The notes: generated from the letters alone by a model not told the origin. 64,000 nt of DNA from an uncultured Clostridia bacterium (GCA_947630725.1 CANRIS010000004.1:86134-150133), one strand, 5' to 3'; shown: positions 1 through 7,950, numbered from the stretch's first letter. Translations and numbers: made by a program.

Positions 1-396
1 TTCGGGCACGAACACACCGCATCTCAGAACGTCTGCTCCTGCGTCCTTTACAGCCTTTGCTGTTTCAAGCATCTGTTCAACCGATTCTATACGGCAGGGG
101 CCTGCCGCAACGGTAAAGGTCTTGTTTCCGAATTTAATGCCGTCTGCGTCAACAACCGTGGGCTCGGTCTTGAATTTTTTGTTTGCAAGCTTATAGCTTT
201 CGGTGAGATGAACAAGCTTATCAACTCCCGGGAAAAGTCTCGTTGTATCCGGTACCTTTCGCCTGTCGCCTATTATGCCGATTATGGTTATGCTCTTTCC
301 CCTCGAAAGGTGTGTACTGAGCCCGAGGCTTTCGACATATTCCTTCACGGCGTTTATATTTTCTTCCGTTGCCGTTGGTTTCATAACTATTATCAT
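1..396 (-). CDS. aroF: 3-deoxy-7-phosphoheptulonate (DAHP) synthase, 3' end outside window
   Basis: Catalyses condensation of phosphoenolpyruvate and erythrose-4-phosphate, the first step of the shikimate pathway in the cytoplasm. The first 132 codons are visible. Residues 1-65 form the small regulatory ferredoxin-like domain typical of the Thermotoga/Bacillus-type enzyme (MIIVMKPTATEENI at the start, GDRR near residue 47), followed by the start of the TIM barrel with FTVAAGPCRIES, where the family has AGPC. I chose the ATG at 396 because GGAAGG lies about 9 bases upstream; an in-frame ATG at 414 has no such site. The gene runs off the window at base 1. It has its own promoter with a palindrome in the spacer. 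Confidence 0.93.
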   Translation of the reverse strand, partial: MIIVMKPTATEENINAVKEYVESLGLSTHLSRGKSITIIGIIGDRRKVPDTTRLFPGVDKLVHLTESYKLANKKFKTEPTVVDADGIKFGNKTFTVAAGPCRIESVEQMLETAKAVKDAGADVLRCGVFVPE

Positions 397-490
397 ATGA
401 TTGCGTCCTTCCATACATATATATACACATAGCCGCACAAGAACCCCGAAGGAGGCTTATATTTAGCCGTGCAGCCTGTTATATTACTTG

Positions 491-519
491 ATTTTAACGC
501 TTTAAAGCGTAGATGTCAA
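491..519 (-). promoter_or_regulatory. Promoter of aroF with palindromic operator candidate
   Basis: On the minus strand TTGACA (514-519) and TAAAAT (491-496) are separated by exactly 17 bases. The spacer contains the perfect 14-bp palindrome ACGCTTTAAAGCGT (497-510). A palindrome between the -35 and -10 boxes is a typical repressor position, so aroF may be transcriptionally controlled; the regulator is not in the window. Confidence 0.7.
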
Positions 520-591
520 TATAAAAAAATTATTATAATATTAAAATTTTTTCAAATTTTTTTCAAAAATTTAATAAATAAAAAAGGATAA

Positions 592-620
592 TTGTCCGAT
601 ATGCAGAAAATATATATATA
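592..620 (+). promoter_or_regulatory. Probable promoter of the EF-G-like gene
   Basis: TTGTCC (592-597) and TATATA (615-620) are 17 bases apart, about 90 bases before the start codon. The region around it (415-710) is otherwise very AT-rich and holds only the divergent aroF promoter. The -10 lies in an alternating TA tract, so its exact position is uncertain. Confidence 0.4.
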
Positions 621-710
621 GTGGATTTTTCAGGAATAGATAAACTTCACAACGGCTTAGCCAAAATACAATTTGTATGTATTATATTTTTACGAAAAGG
701 TGGTTTAAAG

Positions 711-2786
711 ATGAAAACGTATTCTTTAAAGGACGTAAGGAATGTTGCGGTACTGGGACACAGCGGCTGCGGCAAGACAACTATCTGTGAGGCTGTGCTC
801 TACATAAACGGCGTCACAAAGCGTTTCGGTAAGGTAGAGCAGGGCAACACTGTAAGCGACTATGACTCAGAAGAGATAAGACGCAAGGTTTCTATCAACA
901 CCTCGGTCATTCCCGTTGAGGTTGAGGGAAAGAAAATCAACTTTCTCGACACTCCGGGTTATTTCGACTTTGTGGGCGAAGCCAAGGAGGCTCTTGCCGT
1001 TGCGGACGCTGCGCTTATCGTTGTCAGCGCAAAGAGCGGCATTGAGGTAGGTACCGAAAAGGCGTGGGAGCTTGCCGATGAAATGGGAGTGCCCAAGCTT
1101 ATCCTTATAAACGGTATGGATGACGAAAACGCCGACTATCACAGAGTTGTTTCGGAGCTTGAAGATAAATTCGGAAAGAGCATAGCTCCCGTTCATCTTC
1201 CTCTTATAGAAGGAGGAAAATTCGTAGGCTTTGTTAACGTCATCAAAAACAACGCAAGACGTTTTTCGGGAGACAAGTTTGAGGATATAGCTGTTCCCGA
1301 TGATCTTGCAGACGATGTTGAAGAGGCAAAAATGCTTGTCAGCGAGGCTGTTGCCGAAACAGACGATGACCTTATGGAAAAATTCTTTGAGGAGGAGGAG
1401 TTTACGGAGGACGAAATGTCAAACGGTATCAAAAACGGTATCTTAAGCGGCATAGTTACTCCCGTATTCTGCTCATCTGCCATAAATACAGTCGGCATAA
1501 GAACACTTCTCGAACAGATAATAAAGTATGTTCCCGCATCGAACGAAGTAAGACCTACCGCAAAGGCCATAAGTCAGGACGATGAAGAAGTCGATGTTGA
1601 GATCAAGGAGGACGCTCCCTTCTCGGCATTTGTTTTCAAGACCATCGCCGACCCCTTTATAGGACGTCTCAGCATATTCAAGGTTATGACGGGTTCTCTC
1701 AAGAGAGATATGGTTATCAGAAATGTAAACAAGGGCTCAAACGAAAAGGCAGCTCATATATATGTTATAAGAGGCAAAGAGCAGATAGAGGTCGATGAGG
1801 TAAGGGCAGGCGATATAGCCGCACTCGCAAAGCTTTCAAATACATCTACCTGTGACACCCTTGCAGATCCCAAGTTCAAGGACGCTTATGCTCCCATAGA
1901 ATTCCCCACGCCTTATATGAAGAAGTCAGTCAGACCCGCAGCAAGAGGCGATGAGGATAAAATGGCATCGGCTATCTCAAAAATGCTCGAAGAGGACAAG
2001 ACACTTGTATTTGTTGTTGACAACGAAACGAAGGAATCCGTTATTTCGGGTACAGGCGATACACACCTTGACGTATTTGTAAAGAAGCTTAAGTCCAAGT
2101 ATAAGATCGATGTTGAGCTGAACGATCCCAAGATCGCTTATAAAGAAAAGATCAGGGCTACGGTTACTCACAGACATAAATATAAAAAGCAGTCGGGCGG
2201 TTCGGGTCAGTACGGCGATGTTCAGATCGAATTTTCACCCAACTATGACGATCCCGAAAAGCCATACGAGTTTGAAGAAAAGATATTCGGCGGTTCCGTA
2301 CCCAAGCAGTACTTCCCCGCAGTTGAAAAGGGTATTCAGGAAAGCGTAAGAAAAGGTCCCCTTGCAGGTTATCCCGTTGTGGGCATAAAGGCTTGTCTCA
2401 ACGATGGTTCTTATCATGCTGTCGATTCAAACGAGAACGCTTTCAGAACTGCTACAGTAATGTGCTTTAAGGAGGCTTTCCTTAAGGCCAACCCCACGAT
2501 CCTCGAACCCATTATGAATGTAGAGGTTATCGTTCCCGACAACTACACGGGCGATATTATGGGCGATATGAACAAGAGAAGAGGCCGTGTAAACGGTATG
2601 GAAAGCTACCACGGCAAGCAGAAGATACTTGCGCAGGCTCCTCTTGCAGAAATGGCATCATATGCAACGGATCTCCGCTCTATGACTCAGGGCAGGGGAG
2701 ATTTTACAATGACGCTTTCGGGCTATGAAGAAGCTCCCAAGGACGTTTGCGACAAGGTTATCGCAGCATCTAAGGAACAGCAGTAA
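711..2786 (+). CDS. Elongation factor G-like GTPase (EF-G paralogue)
   Basis: A 691-residue translational GTPase with all five EF-G domains. The P-loop is GHSGCGKTT (about residues 15-23), switch II is DTPGYFDF, and domain IV carries THRHKYKKQSGGSGQYG. GHSGxGKTT and DTPGY mark the EF-G-like subfamily found beside canonical fusA in many bacteria, rather than fusA itself (AHIDAGKTT, DTPGH). Its cellular role is not settled; it may act on the ribosome in translocation or recycling. The G4 motif, normally NKMD, reads NGMD here (INGMDDENAD), which is odd because that Lys packs on the guanine. Start chosen at ATG 711 with AAAAGGTGG 8-16 bases upstream; no ribosomal protein genes adjoin it. Confidence 0.9.
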   Translation: MKTYSLKDVRNVAVLGHSGCGKTTICEAVLYINGVTKRFGKVEQGNTVSDYDSEEIRRKVSINTSVIPVEVEGKKINFLDTPGYFDFVGEAKEALAVADAALIVVSAKSGIEVGTEKAWELADEMGVPKLILINGMDDENADYHRVVSELEDKFGKSIAPVHLPLIEGGKFVGFVNVIKNNARRFSGDKFEDIAVPDDLADDVEEAKMLVSEAVAETDDDLMEKFFEEEEFTEDEMSNGIKNGILSGIVTPVFCSSAINTVGIRTLLEQIIKYVPASNEVRPTAKAISQDDEEVDVEIKEDAPFSAFVFKTIADPFIGRLSIFKVMTGSLKRDMVIRNVNKGSNEKAAHIYVIRGKEQIEVDEVRAGDIAALAKLSNTSTCDTLADPKFKDAYAPIEFPTPYMKKSVRPAARGDEDKMASAISKMLEEDKTLVFVVDNETKESVISGTGDTHLDVFVKKLKSKYKIDVELNDPKIAYKEKIRATVTHRHKYKKQSGGSGQYGDVQIEFSPNYDDPEKPYEFEEKIFGGSVPKQYFPAVEKGIQESVRKGPLAGYPVVGIKACLNDGSYHAVDSNENAFRTATVMCFKEAFLKANPTILEPIMNVEVIVPDNYTGDIMGDMNKRRGRVNGMESYHGKQKILAQAPLAEMASYATDLRSMTQGRGDFTMTLSGYEEAPKDVCDKVIAASKEQQ

Positions 2787-2791
2787 TAAAG

Positions 2792-2855
2792 CCGACAGCT
2801 AAGCAAATCGGGCAAATCGGATAGAGTTACGCAGCGTAAGCAAAGTACGAATATC
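2792..2855 (+). repeat. Dispersed hairpin-type repeat, copy 1
   Basis: Begins CCGACAGCTAAG and ends AGCGTAAGCAAAGTACGAAT-ATC. Both ends resemble the insertion at 53120-53268 (read on the minus strand: CCGACAAGTAAG ... AGCGTAAGCGGAGTACGAAT-ATC), but the middle is shorter. It lies between the stop of the EF-G-like gene and its terminator. Confidence 0.55.
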
Positions 2856-2861
2856 CATGAC

Positions 2862-2897
2862 AAAGGGCGGTTCTTACCTCAAAGGCCGTCCTTTTTT
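2862..2897 (+). terminator. Intrinsic terminator after the EF-G-like gene
   Basis: AAAGGGCGG pairs with CCGTCCTTT (9 bp, one G-U) around a short loop, followed by TTTTTT. Confidence 0.8.
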
Positions 2898-2945
2898 AAG
2901 GCAAAATACAAAAAATACAAAAAATACAAAAGGAGGGAATTTGTT

Positions 2946-3971
2946 ATGACCGAAGTAATTTTAGGAAAAACAGGCATAAAAGCGTCCAAAAACGCCTTCG
3001 GAGCCTTGCCCATACAAAGAGTCAGCCTTGAATATGCAGGTATGCTGCTTAAAAAAGCCTATGAGTCGGGAGTGAATTATTTCGACACCGCAAGATGGTA
3101 TACCGACAGCGAAGAAAAAATAGGCTGCGCCTTAAGCGATGTAAGAGACAAAATATACATAGCCACAAAAACAGGCTCTCTGAACGCAGAGGGATTTTGG
3201 AAGGATCTTGAAACGTCTCTCAGAAATCTTAAAACCGACTATATAGACGTATATCAGTTTCATAATCCGCCGTTCTGTCCCGAGCCGGGAGATGAATCGG
3301 GGCTTTATGACGCAGCCCTTAAGGCTAAGGAACAGGGCAAAATCAGACACATAGGCATAACGAACCACAGGCTTTCGGTGGCGGAAAAGGCTGTAAGATC
3401 AGGGCTTTATGAAACATTGCAGTTTCCCTTCAGCTATCTGGCGGACGAAAAGGATATTGCGCTCGTAAGGCTCTGCAAAGAAAAAAACGTGGGCTTTGTG
3501 GCTATGAAGGCTCTTTCAGGCGGACTGATAACAAATTCCGCAGCCGCATACGCATATCTGAACCAATATGACAACGTGCTGCCTATATGGGGCGTTCAGA
3601 GAGAATCGGAGCTTGACGAGTTTTTAAGCTACAACGACAACGAGCCTGTTATGACCGATGAAATAAAAAATATAATTGAAAAGGACAGAAGCGAGCTGCT
3701 TGGCGAATTTTGTCGCGGCTGCGGCTATTGTATGCCTTGTCCCGCAGGAATCGAAATAAACAACTGCGCAAGAATGTCTCTGCTTATAAGACGTTCTCCG
3801 TCTGCGTCACATTTAAGTCCCGAGGGACAGGAAAAAATGTTCAAAATAGAAAACTGTTTGAACTGCGGCCACTGTAAGAGCAAATGTCCTTATGGACTTG
3901 ACACGCCGAATCTTCTTAAAAGAAATTTAGAGGATTATAAAAATATACTTTCGGGAAAAATATCTGTGTAA
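2946..3971 (+). CDS. Aldo/keto reductase with C-terminal 4Fe-4S domain
   Basis: A 341-residue oxidoreductase. Residues 1-250 are an aldo/keto reductase barrel with the catalytic tetrad visible as Asp47, Tyr52, Lys75 and His106. The C-terminal 100 residues hold a Cys cluster CRGCGYCMPCPAG followed by CLNCGHCKSKCPYG, as in ferredoxin-like domains binding iron-sulfur clusters. This fusion is common in anaerobic Firmicutes; the substrate is unknown and electrons probably move between NAD(P)H and a ferredoxin-type centre. AGGAGGG lies about 8 bases before the ATG. The upstream leader has a short run of repeated AAAATACA units (2903-2930). It is a single-gene unit followed by a structured element shared with the convergent HAD gene. 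Confidence 0.9.
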   Translation: MTEVILGKTGIKASKNAFGALPIQRVSLEYAGMLLKKAYESGVNYFDTARWYTDSEEKIGCALSDVRDKIYIATKTGSLNAEGFWKDLETSLRNLKTDYIDVYQFHNPPFCPEPGDESGLYDAALKAKEQGKIRHIGITNHRLSVAEKAVRSGLYETLQFPFSYLADEKDIALVRLCKEKNVGFVAMKALSGGLITNSAAAYAYLNQYDNVLPIWGVQRESELDEFLSYNDNEPVMTDEIKNIIEKDRSELLGEFCRGCGYCMPCPAGIEINNCARMSLLIRRSPSASHLSPEGQEKMFKIENCLNCGHCKSKCPYGLDTPNLLKRNLEDYKNILSGKISV

Positions 3972-3991
3972 TGACTTAATTATCAGAGCTA

Positions 3992-4075
3992 AGGTACATT
4001 TTGGGGCTGTTTTGGATAAAAGCAGCCCCAACTATTCGCAAAAGTTACGTTTTGCGAATAGTTGTAAATGTGCCT
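3992..4075. repeat. Nested inverted repeats, possible three-way-junction element
   Basis: Outer arms AGGTACATT (3992-4000) and AATGTGCCT (4067-4075) enclose two hairpins: GGGGCTG/CAGCCCC (4003-4009 with 4023-4029) and a perfect 15-bp stem CAACTATTCGCAAAA/TTTTGCGAATAGTTG (4029-4043 with 4050-4064). It sits between convergent genes. A bidirectional terminator follows at about 4081-4105 (AAAAGGG...CCCCTTTT). It may be a small palindromic repeat element or a transcript-end structure. Confidence 0.55.
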
Positions 4076-4122
4076 ATAAAAAAAGGGCGGCTGCCCCTTT
4101 TCACCCTTTTTAATGCTTTTTC

Positions 4123-4167
4123 ACAGTATTTACAGTATTTACAGTATTTACAGTATTTACAGTATTT
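4123..4167. repeat. Five tandem copies of a 9-bp unit (CAGTATTTA)
   Basis: Five head-to-tail copies, the last ending in TTTC. On the minus strand the unit reads as codons AAT-ACT-GTAA and the array overlaps the last codons and stop of the HAD gene, so each unit supplies a stop in the same register. Confidence 0.85.
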
Positions 4168-4801
4168 CCTCAAAGGACATTATGTGATACTGAGCCGTCC
4201 TTTTTACATTTTCCCAGTCGTGACTGCTATAGTCGTCAAAAATTCCGCAGGTTTTCATACCTGCTTTTTTTGCGCCCGTTATTCCTCTTGATATATCCTC
4301 AAACACAAGACAGCTTTCGGGTTCAAGCTTCATTCTTTCTGCGCACAAAAGATATATGTCGGGATATTCCTTACTTCTTTTTACCTCATCGCCAAAGGCA
4401 TATGCGTCAAAATATTCGTATATGCCGTTGTTTTTAAGACACGGAATAAAAAGCTTGTCGGAGCTTGCCGTTGCAAGAGCAAGCTTATAGCCCGATTTTT
4501 TGAACATATCCAGAGCCTCCGAAACGCCCCTTTTAAGCCTTACATTGTTTGAGTACTCATATTCTGCCATATTTTGCCATTCAAGCATAATTTCCTCGAC
4601 AGATTCTCTTATATTATATTCTTTTTTGGTAAATTCTGCCGTTTCATAAAAGCTCATGGAATTTATCTTTTTTACATAATCTTCGGGAATATCCATACCC
4701 CTTTGGGCAAAAAACATTTCGTCCACCCTGTGCCATACATATCCCGAATCTATGAGCGTTCCGTCCAAGTCAAGTATAATGCCCTTTATATTGTCAAACA
4801 T
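4157..4801 (-). CDS. HAD-superfamily hydrolase, beta-phosphoglucomutase-like
   Basis: A 214-residue phosphatase or phosphomutase of HAD subfamily IA. Motif I is LDLDGTLIDS (about residues 10-19), with an alpha-helical cap following; motif II is ALATASS, motif III Lys lies near KRSKEYPDIY, and motif IV is VFEDISRG. The substrate cannot be read from sequence. It follows thiD with a 22-base gap and probably shares its transcript; a role in removing phosphate from a thiamine or nucleotide intermediate is possible but unproven. The 3' end runs into a 9-bp tandem repeat that contains the stop codon. Confidence 0.85.
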   Translation of the reverse strand: MFDNIKGIILDLDGTLIDSGYVWHRVDEMFFAQRGMDIPEDYVKKINSMSFYETAEFTKKEYNIRESVEEIMLEWQNMAEYEYSNNVRLKRGVSEALDMFKKSGYKLALATASSDKLFIPCLKNNGIYEYFDAYAFGDEVKRSKEYPDIYLLCAERMKLEPESCLVFEDISRGITGAKKAGMKTCGIFDDYSSHDWENVKRTAQYHIMSFEEIL

Positions 4802-4823
4802 ATATTACAACCCCCTATTTCCC

Positions 4824-5612
4824 CTATTTTGCAAAAACGCCGTACATATGGTTCAAGGGGCCGTTTCCCCTGCCAAGGTCGAGAGAATGCTCTATGACTA
4901 AGCTTATGTACTCCTTTGCCCTTTTCACAGACTGCTCAAAGCTTAAGCCAAGACTCAGGTTTGCGGCTATGGCAGACGAAAGAGTACAGCCCGTGCCGTG
5001 GGTGTTTTTTGTGTGTATCCTGTCCGAACAAAATTCGACAAAGCTCTCCCCGTCATAGAGTATGTCCGTAGGCTCGCCCTCAGAGTGGCCGCCCTTAAGA
5101 AGTATTCTTCTTATTCCCATAGAGTACATTTTTTTGCTGGCGGCTTTCATATCCTCTATGGATTTTATGCCGATGCCCGTTATTCTCTCGGCTTCGGGAA
5201 TATTCGGCGTAACAAGCTGCGCAAGAGGAAATATCTTTTCCGCAAGAAACCCTATACATTCCTCACAGATAAGAGGAGTTCCGTCCTTTGCAAGCATAAC
5301 CGAGTCAATAACAGTGTTTTGGGGCTTATATCGCATTAAACCGTCATAAACGGCTCTTGCTGCCTCATATCCGAAAATCATACCTATCTTTACGCTGTCG
5401 GGAAAAATATCCTCAAATACAGCCCTGAGCTGCGTATACACGCTGTCGTATGAAAGCTCCGTTATGCCCAGCACCCCTGCGGTATTTTCTGCCGCCACAG
5501 AGGTTATTACGCTCATTCCGTATACGTTGTGAGCGCAGAATGTTTTGAGATCCGCCTGTATGCCTGCCCCGCCCGAACAGTCGGAGCCTGCTATCGAAAG
5601 AGCCGTTTTCAT
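4824..5612 (-). CDS. thiD: Hydroxymethylpyrimidine/phosphomethylpyrimidine kinase
   Basis: Phosphorylates HMP to HMP-PP for thiamine synthesis and salvage in the cytoplasm. The 262-residue ribokinase-fold protein starts KTALSIAGSDCSGGAGIQAD, with the substrate-binding GSDxxGGAGIQAD signature, and ends with the NTHGTGCTLSSA anion-hole and catalytic-Asp-region motif (here Gly-Cys, as usual in ThiD). I chose the ATG at 5612, preceded by CAGGAGGGAG and overlapping the tadA stop as ATGA, over an upstream ATG at 5663 inside tadA. No TPP riboswitch is visible nearby and no other thi genes adjoin, so it may serve salvage. Confidence 0.93.
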   Translation of the reverse strand: MKTALSIAGSDCSGGAGIQADLKTFCAHNVYGMSVITSVAAENTAGVLGITELSYDSVYTQLRAVFEDIFPDSVKIGMIFGYEAARAVYDGLMRYKPQNTVIDSVMLAKDGTPLICEECIGFLAEKIFPLAQLVTPNIPEAERITGIGIKSIEDMKAASKKMYSMGIRRILLKGGHSEGEPTDILYDGESFVEFCSDRIHTKNTHGTGCTLSSAIAANLSLGLSFEQSVKRAKEYISLVIEHSLDLGRGNGPLNHMYGVFAK

Positions 5613-6067
5613 AAGCTTTTCTCCCTCCTGCGTTTGAAAAATTCTTTCATAATGCGAGAGCATTCCTCTTGTCTGATACCCTCGTCAAGCTCTACCTTGT
5701 GATTGAAACGGTCATCGTCCATCATATTGAGTATGGAGCCGCAGCAGCCTGCCTTTGGATTTCTGCAGCCGAATACTACCCTGTCGATCCGTGACTGCAA
5801 AATTGCTCCCGAACACATGGGACATGGCTCCACAGTCACAAAAACGGTGCAGCCCTCCAGCCGCCAGTCGCCTACGGTTTCGGCAGCCTTTGAAATGGCC
5901 TTTATTTCGGCATGACACAGAGGATTTTTGTCCGTTATCCTGGTGTTGTGTTCCCTCGCTATGACTTCTCCCTTATACACTATCACACAGCCTATAGGCA
6001 CTTCGTCTTTTTCATAGGCTTTTTTAGCCTCTTCGAGCGCCATATCCATAAAATATTCATATTCCAT
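5609..6067 (-). CDS. tadA: tRNA-specific adenosine deaminase
   Basis: Converts A34 to inosine in the tRNA-Arg(ACG) anticodon. The 152-residue protein has the zinc deaminase signature: His52 and Glu54 in CHAEIKAI, and Cys82 and Cys85 in PCPMCSGAI. Length is normal. Its stop overlaps the thiD start by four bases (ATGA), so the two are translationally coupled, with the HAD gene following; the grouping looks like convenience rather than a pathway. AGGTGGAGC lies just upstream of the ATG. Confidence 0.94.
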   Translation of the reverse strand: MEYEYFMDMALEEAKKAYEKDEVPIGCVIVYKGEVIAREHNTRITDKNPLCHAEIKAISKAAETVGDWRLEGCTVFVTVEPCPMCSGAILQSRIDRVVFGCRNPKAGCCGSILNMMDDDRFNHKVELDEGIRQEECSRIMKEFFKRRREKSL

Positions 6068-6130
6068 TAAAGCTCCACCTTTATTATATATCTGATTTAT
6101 CTACCTGCCGATAAAAAAATTCAGTATTGC

Positions 6131-6159
6131 TTGCATAATAAGTCGTTTGATGTTATACT
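6131..6159 (+). promoter_or_regulatory. Promoter of the divIVA-like gene
   Basis: TTGCAT (6131-6136) and TATACT (6154-6159) with a 17-base spacer, 55 bases before the start codon. Confidence 0.75.
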
Positions 6160-6214
6160 TTATATTAACATATATAAACGTAATTGTAAACTACACTTTT
6201 TGGGAGGAAATGCA

Positions 6215-6706
6215 ATGCCTGATTTTAAGCTTGTACGCAAGGGTTATGATACATTTGAAGTAAACCGATATATTGAAAAGCTCCAAAAGGAAATCGACTC
6301 ATTCAAGGAGCAGGAGGCATACATAAACAGAGCCATAATAAGCGCCGAGGCGGCAGCCTCCGATATAAAGGCCAAGGCCGCAAAGGAATGTGAGGAGATC
6401 ACAGCCAAGGCCAAGGCAGACGCCGAAAAGGTTCTGACAGATGCCAACAACGAGGCGGAAAAGCTCCTTTCAAAGGCTCACAATCAGCTTGAGCTTATAC
6501 GCCGCAGAGAAAAGGACAAGCTTGACGATGTAAAGCTTTTTATACAAGACCAGCTTGAATATCTCGCAAGATTCAAGGAGGACTATGACTCGCTGGTAAA
6601 AAAATACTTTGAGGTATATCCCAACGGAAAGGAATATGACAAAATAATAGAAAGCCTCAATAATATTTCTTCTCTCATAGACAACTTTGAAAACACCGAA
6701 AAATAA
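6215..6706 (+). CDS. DivIVA-domain coiled-coil protein
   Basis: A 163-residue cytoplasmic protein. The N-terminus KLVRKGYDTFEVNRYIEKL is the DivIVA signature (hydrophobic membrane-curvature-sensing turn, then coiled coil); residues 20-125 are heptad-rich with Ala/Lys/Glu, as expected of a long coiled coil. Family members mark poles or septa and recruit division, sporulation or wall-synthesis proteins. The start is ATG 6215 with GGGAGG 8 bases upstream; an earlier ATG at 6210 is out of frame. It has its own promoter and ends at a strong bidirectional terminator, so it is monocistronic. Which partner it recruits cannot be said. Confidence 0.85.
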   Translation: MPDFKLVRKGYDTFEVNRYIEKLQKEIDSFKEQEAYINRAIISAEAAASDIKAKAAKECEEITAKAKADAEKVLTDANNEAEKLLSKAHNQLELIRRREKDKLDDVKLFIQDQLEYLARFKEDYDSLVKKYFEVYPNGKEYDKIIESLNNISSLIDNFENTEK

Positions 6707-6784
6707 ACCTTCTGTGGCTTTTTTCTGTTTGTCTGCCCGTACGGACATATTATTTAAAAAATGCTCACCTAAAAATTTATACTA

Positions 6785-6817
6785 AAAAAGGACAATACAA
6801 AAAATATTGTCCTTTTT
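6785..6817. terminator. Bidirectional intrinsic terminator
   Basis: Perfect 13-bp stem AAAAAGGACAATA / TATTGTCCTTTTT with a 7-base loop. It has T-runs on both strands and lies between the convergent divIVA-like and spoVS genes. Confidence 0.9.
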
Positions 6818-6848
6818 GTATTGTCCGATGATTGTTTTTTTCTTTTGT

Positions 6849-7109
6849 CTATCTTTTGTCCACAAGGAAAATTATAGAGGTTTTTGTCTCGCCGTCAACC
6901 TCTATCTGACTGAATGCGGGAATACATATCAGCTCAATGCCGTTGGGAGCCACATATCCCCTCGCTATGGCAATGCTTTTTACTGCCTGATTTACCGCTC
7001 CTGCACCTATTGTGTGTATCTCAGCCGAGCCTCCGCCTCTTGCGATTGCGGCGATGGCTCCTGCTACCGATTTTGGCACAGATGTTGTCGAAACCTTTAA
7101 TACTTCCAT
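6849..7109 (-). CDS. spoVS: Stage V sporulation protein S
   Basis: An 86-residue protein of exactly the family length, recognisable by EVLKVS, SVAGAIAA, HTIGAGAVNQAVKSIAIARG and ICIPAF. SpoVS has an Alba-like nucleic-acid-binding fold; in Bacillus it affects septation and spore coat/cortex formation. The start is ATG 7109 with AGGAGG about 6 bases upstream; a longer in-frame start lacks a binding site and exceeds family length. It lies downstream of rnc with 69 bases between them and may share its transcript. Its presence supports a sporulating or formerly sporulating lineage. Confidence 0.95.
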   Translation of the reverse strand: MEVLKVSTTSVPKSVAGAIAAIARGGGSAEIHTIGAGAVNQAVKSIAIARGYVAPNGIELICIPAFSQIEVDGETKTSIIFLVDKR

Positions 7110-7178
7110 AGTTGCCTCCTGTGTATAATATATATCGGAAAATATCACCCGATAATATTATTTGCAGAGACGCTGTGT

Positions 7179-7850
7179 TTATTCCTTAAACTTTTTTATG
7201 GCATCGGCGGCGGCGTTCTGTTCAGCCTCTTTTTTGCTTCTGCCCTTGCCTGTGCCGAGAACCTTTCCCTCGTGGGTAACATTTGTAACAAATTCTTTGT
7301 TGTGAGCAAGCCCCGACTCGTTTATTACCGTATAGACGATGGGCTCGTGACTTCTTTTTTGTATAAGCTCCTGAAGATATGTCTTGCAGTCACGGGTTTT
7401 AAGGCTGTTTTTTATGCCGTCCACCTTATCTGCAAGAACGCTCAGAATGGCAGAATTTGCGGCGTCAAAACCTCCGTCAAGATAGACTGCGCCAAACACC
7501 GCCTCCATAGCATCGGCAAGTATAGAGGCGCGCTTGCGGCCTCCTGTCAGCTCCTCGCCCTTTCCAAGTCTTATGATATTTCCGAGACCTATCTCGCCTG
7601 CAGCCTCGGCCAGCGTCTCCTCGCACACTACCCCTGCCCGAAGCTTCGTCATTTCGCCCTCCTGTATATCCTTGTATCTGTTGAAAATATAATTGCTCAT
7701 CGACAGTTCCAGAACGGCATCGCCCAAAAACTCCTGTCTTTCGTTGTTCATATTTTCGGGCAGACCCTTCTCGTGGGCGTATGAGCTGTGGGTCAGCGCT
7801 ATTTCCAGAAATTCCTCGTTTTTGAAGGTATAATTAAGTATACTATTCAT
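7179..7850 (-). CDS. rnc: Ribonuclease III
   Basis: Double-strand-specific endoribonuclease for rRNA and mRNA processing. The 223-residue protein has the signature NNERQEFLGDAVLEL with catalytic Glu and Asp (about residues 37-51), a second acidic site DAMEAVFGAVYLDGG, and a C-terminal double-stranded RNA binding domain ending KGRSKKEAEQNAAADAIKKF. It lies downstream of acpP and plsX, the common Firmicutes order, though a terminator and a hairpin separate it from acpP. Confidence 0.95.
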   Translation of the reverse strand: MNSILNYTFKNEEFLEIALTHSSYAHEKGLPENMNNERQEFLGDAVLELSMSNYIFNRYKDIQEGEMTKLRAGVVCEETLAEAAGEIGLGNIIRLGKGEELTGGRKRASILADAMEAVFGAVYLDGGFDAANSAILSVLADKVDGIKNSLKTRDCKTYLQELIQKRSHEPIVYTVINESGLAHNKEFVTNVTHEGKVLGTGKGRSKKEAEQNAAADAIKKFKE

Positions 7851-7869
7851 TTGCTCACTCCTTTTCGCA

Positions 7870-7947
7870 ATATTTTAAACGGACATAACTAATAAGGCAG
7901 AGCGGCTGCCTTGTTAGTTAAATCAGCTTATACGGAATATGAATATC
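7870..7947. repeat. Hairpin element upstream of rnc, possible degenerate dispersed repeat
   Basis: A 14-bp stem (AACTAATAAGGCAG at 7887-7900 with CTGCCTTGTTAGTT at 7906-7919, one G-U) lies in the acpP-rnc gap. The flanks ATATTTTAAACGGACA (7870-7885) and GAATATC (7941-7947) resemble the ends of the repeat family at 2.8, 20.6 and 53.1 kb. The relationship is weak; it could simply be an RNase III processing hairpin or an rnc leader structure. Confidence 0.4.
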
Positions 7948-7950
7948 AAC

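Noticed and set aside
4123..4167. Five short repeats considered as a CRISPR array
   Set aside because: The units are 9 bp with no spacers; this is a simple tandem repeat.
4824..6067. Search for a TPP riboswitch before thiD
   Set aside because: thiD starts inside the end of tadA, and no thi-box-like sequence is seen upstream of tadA.
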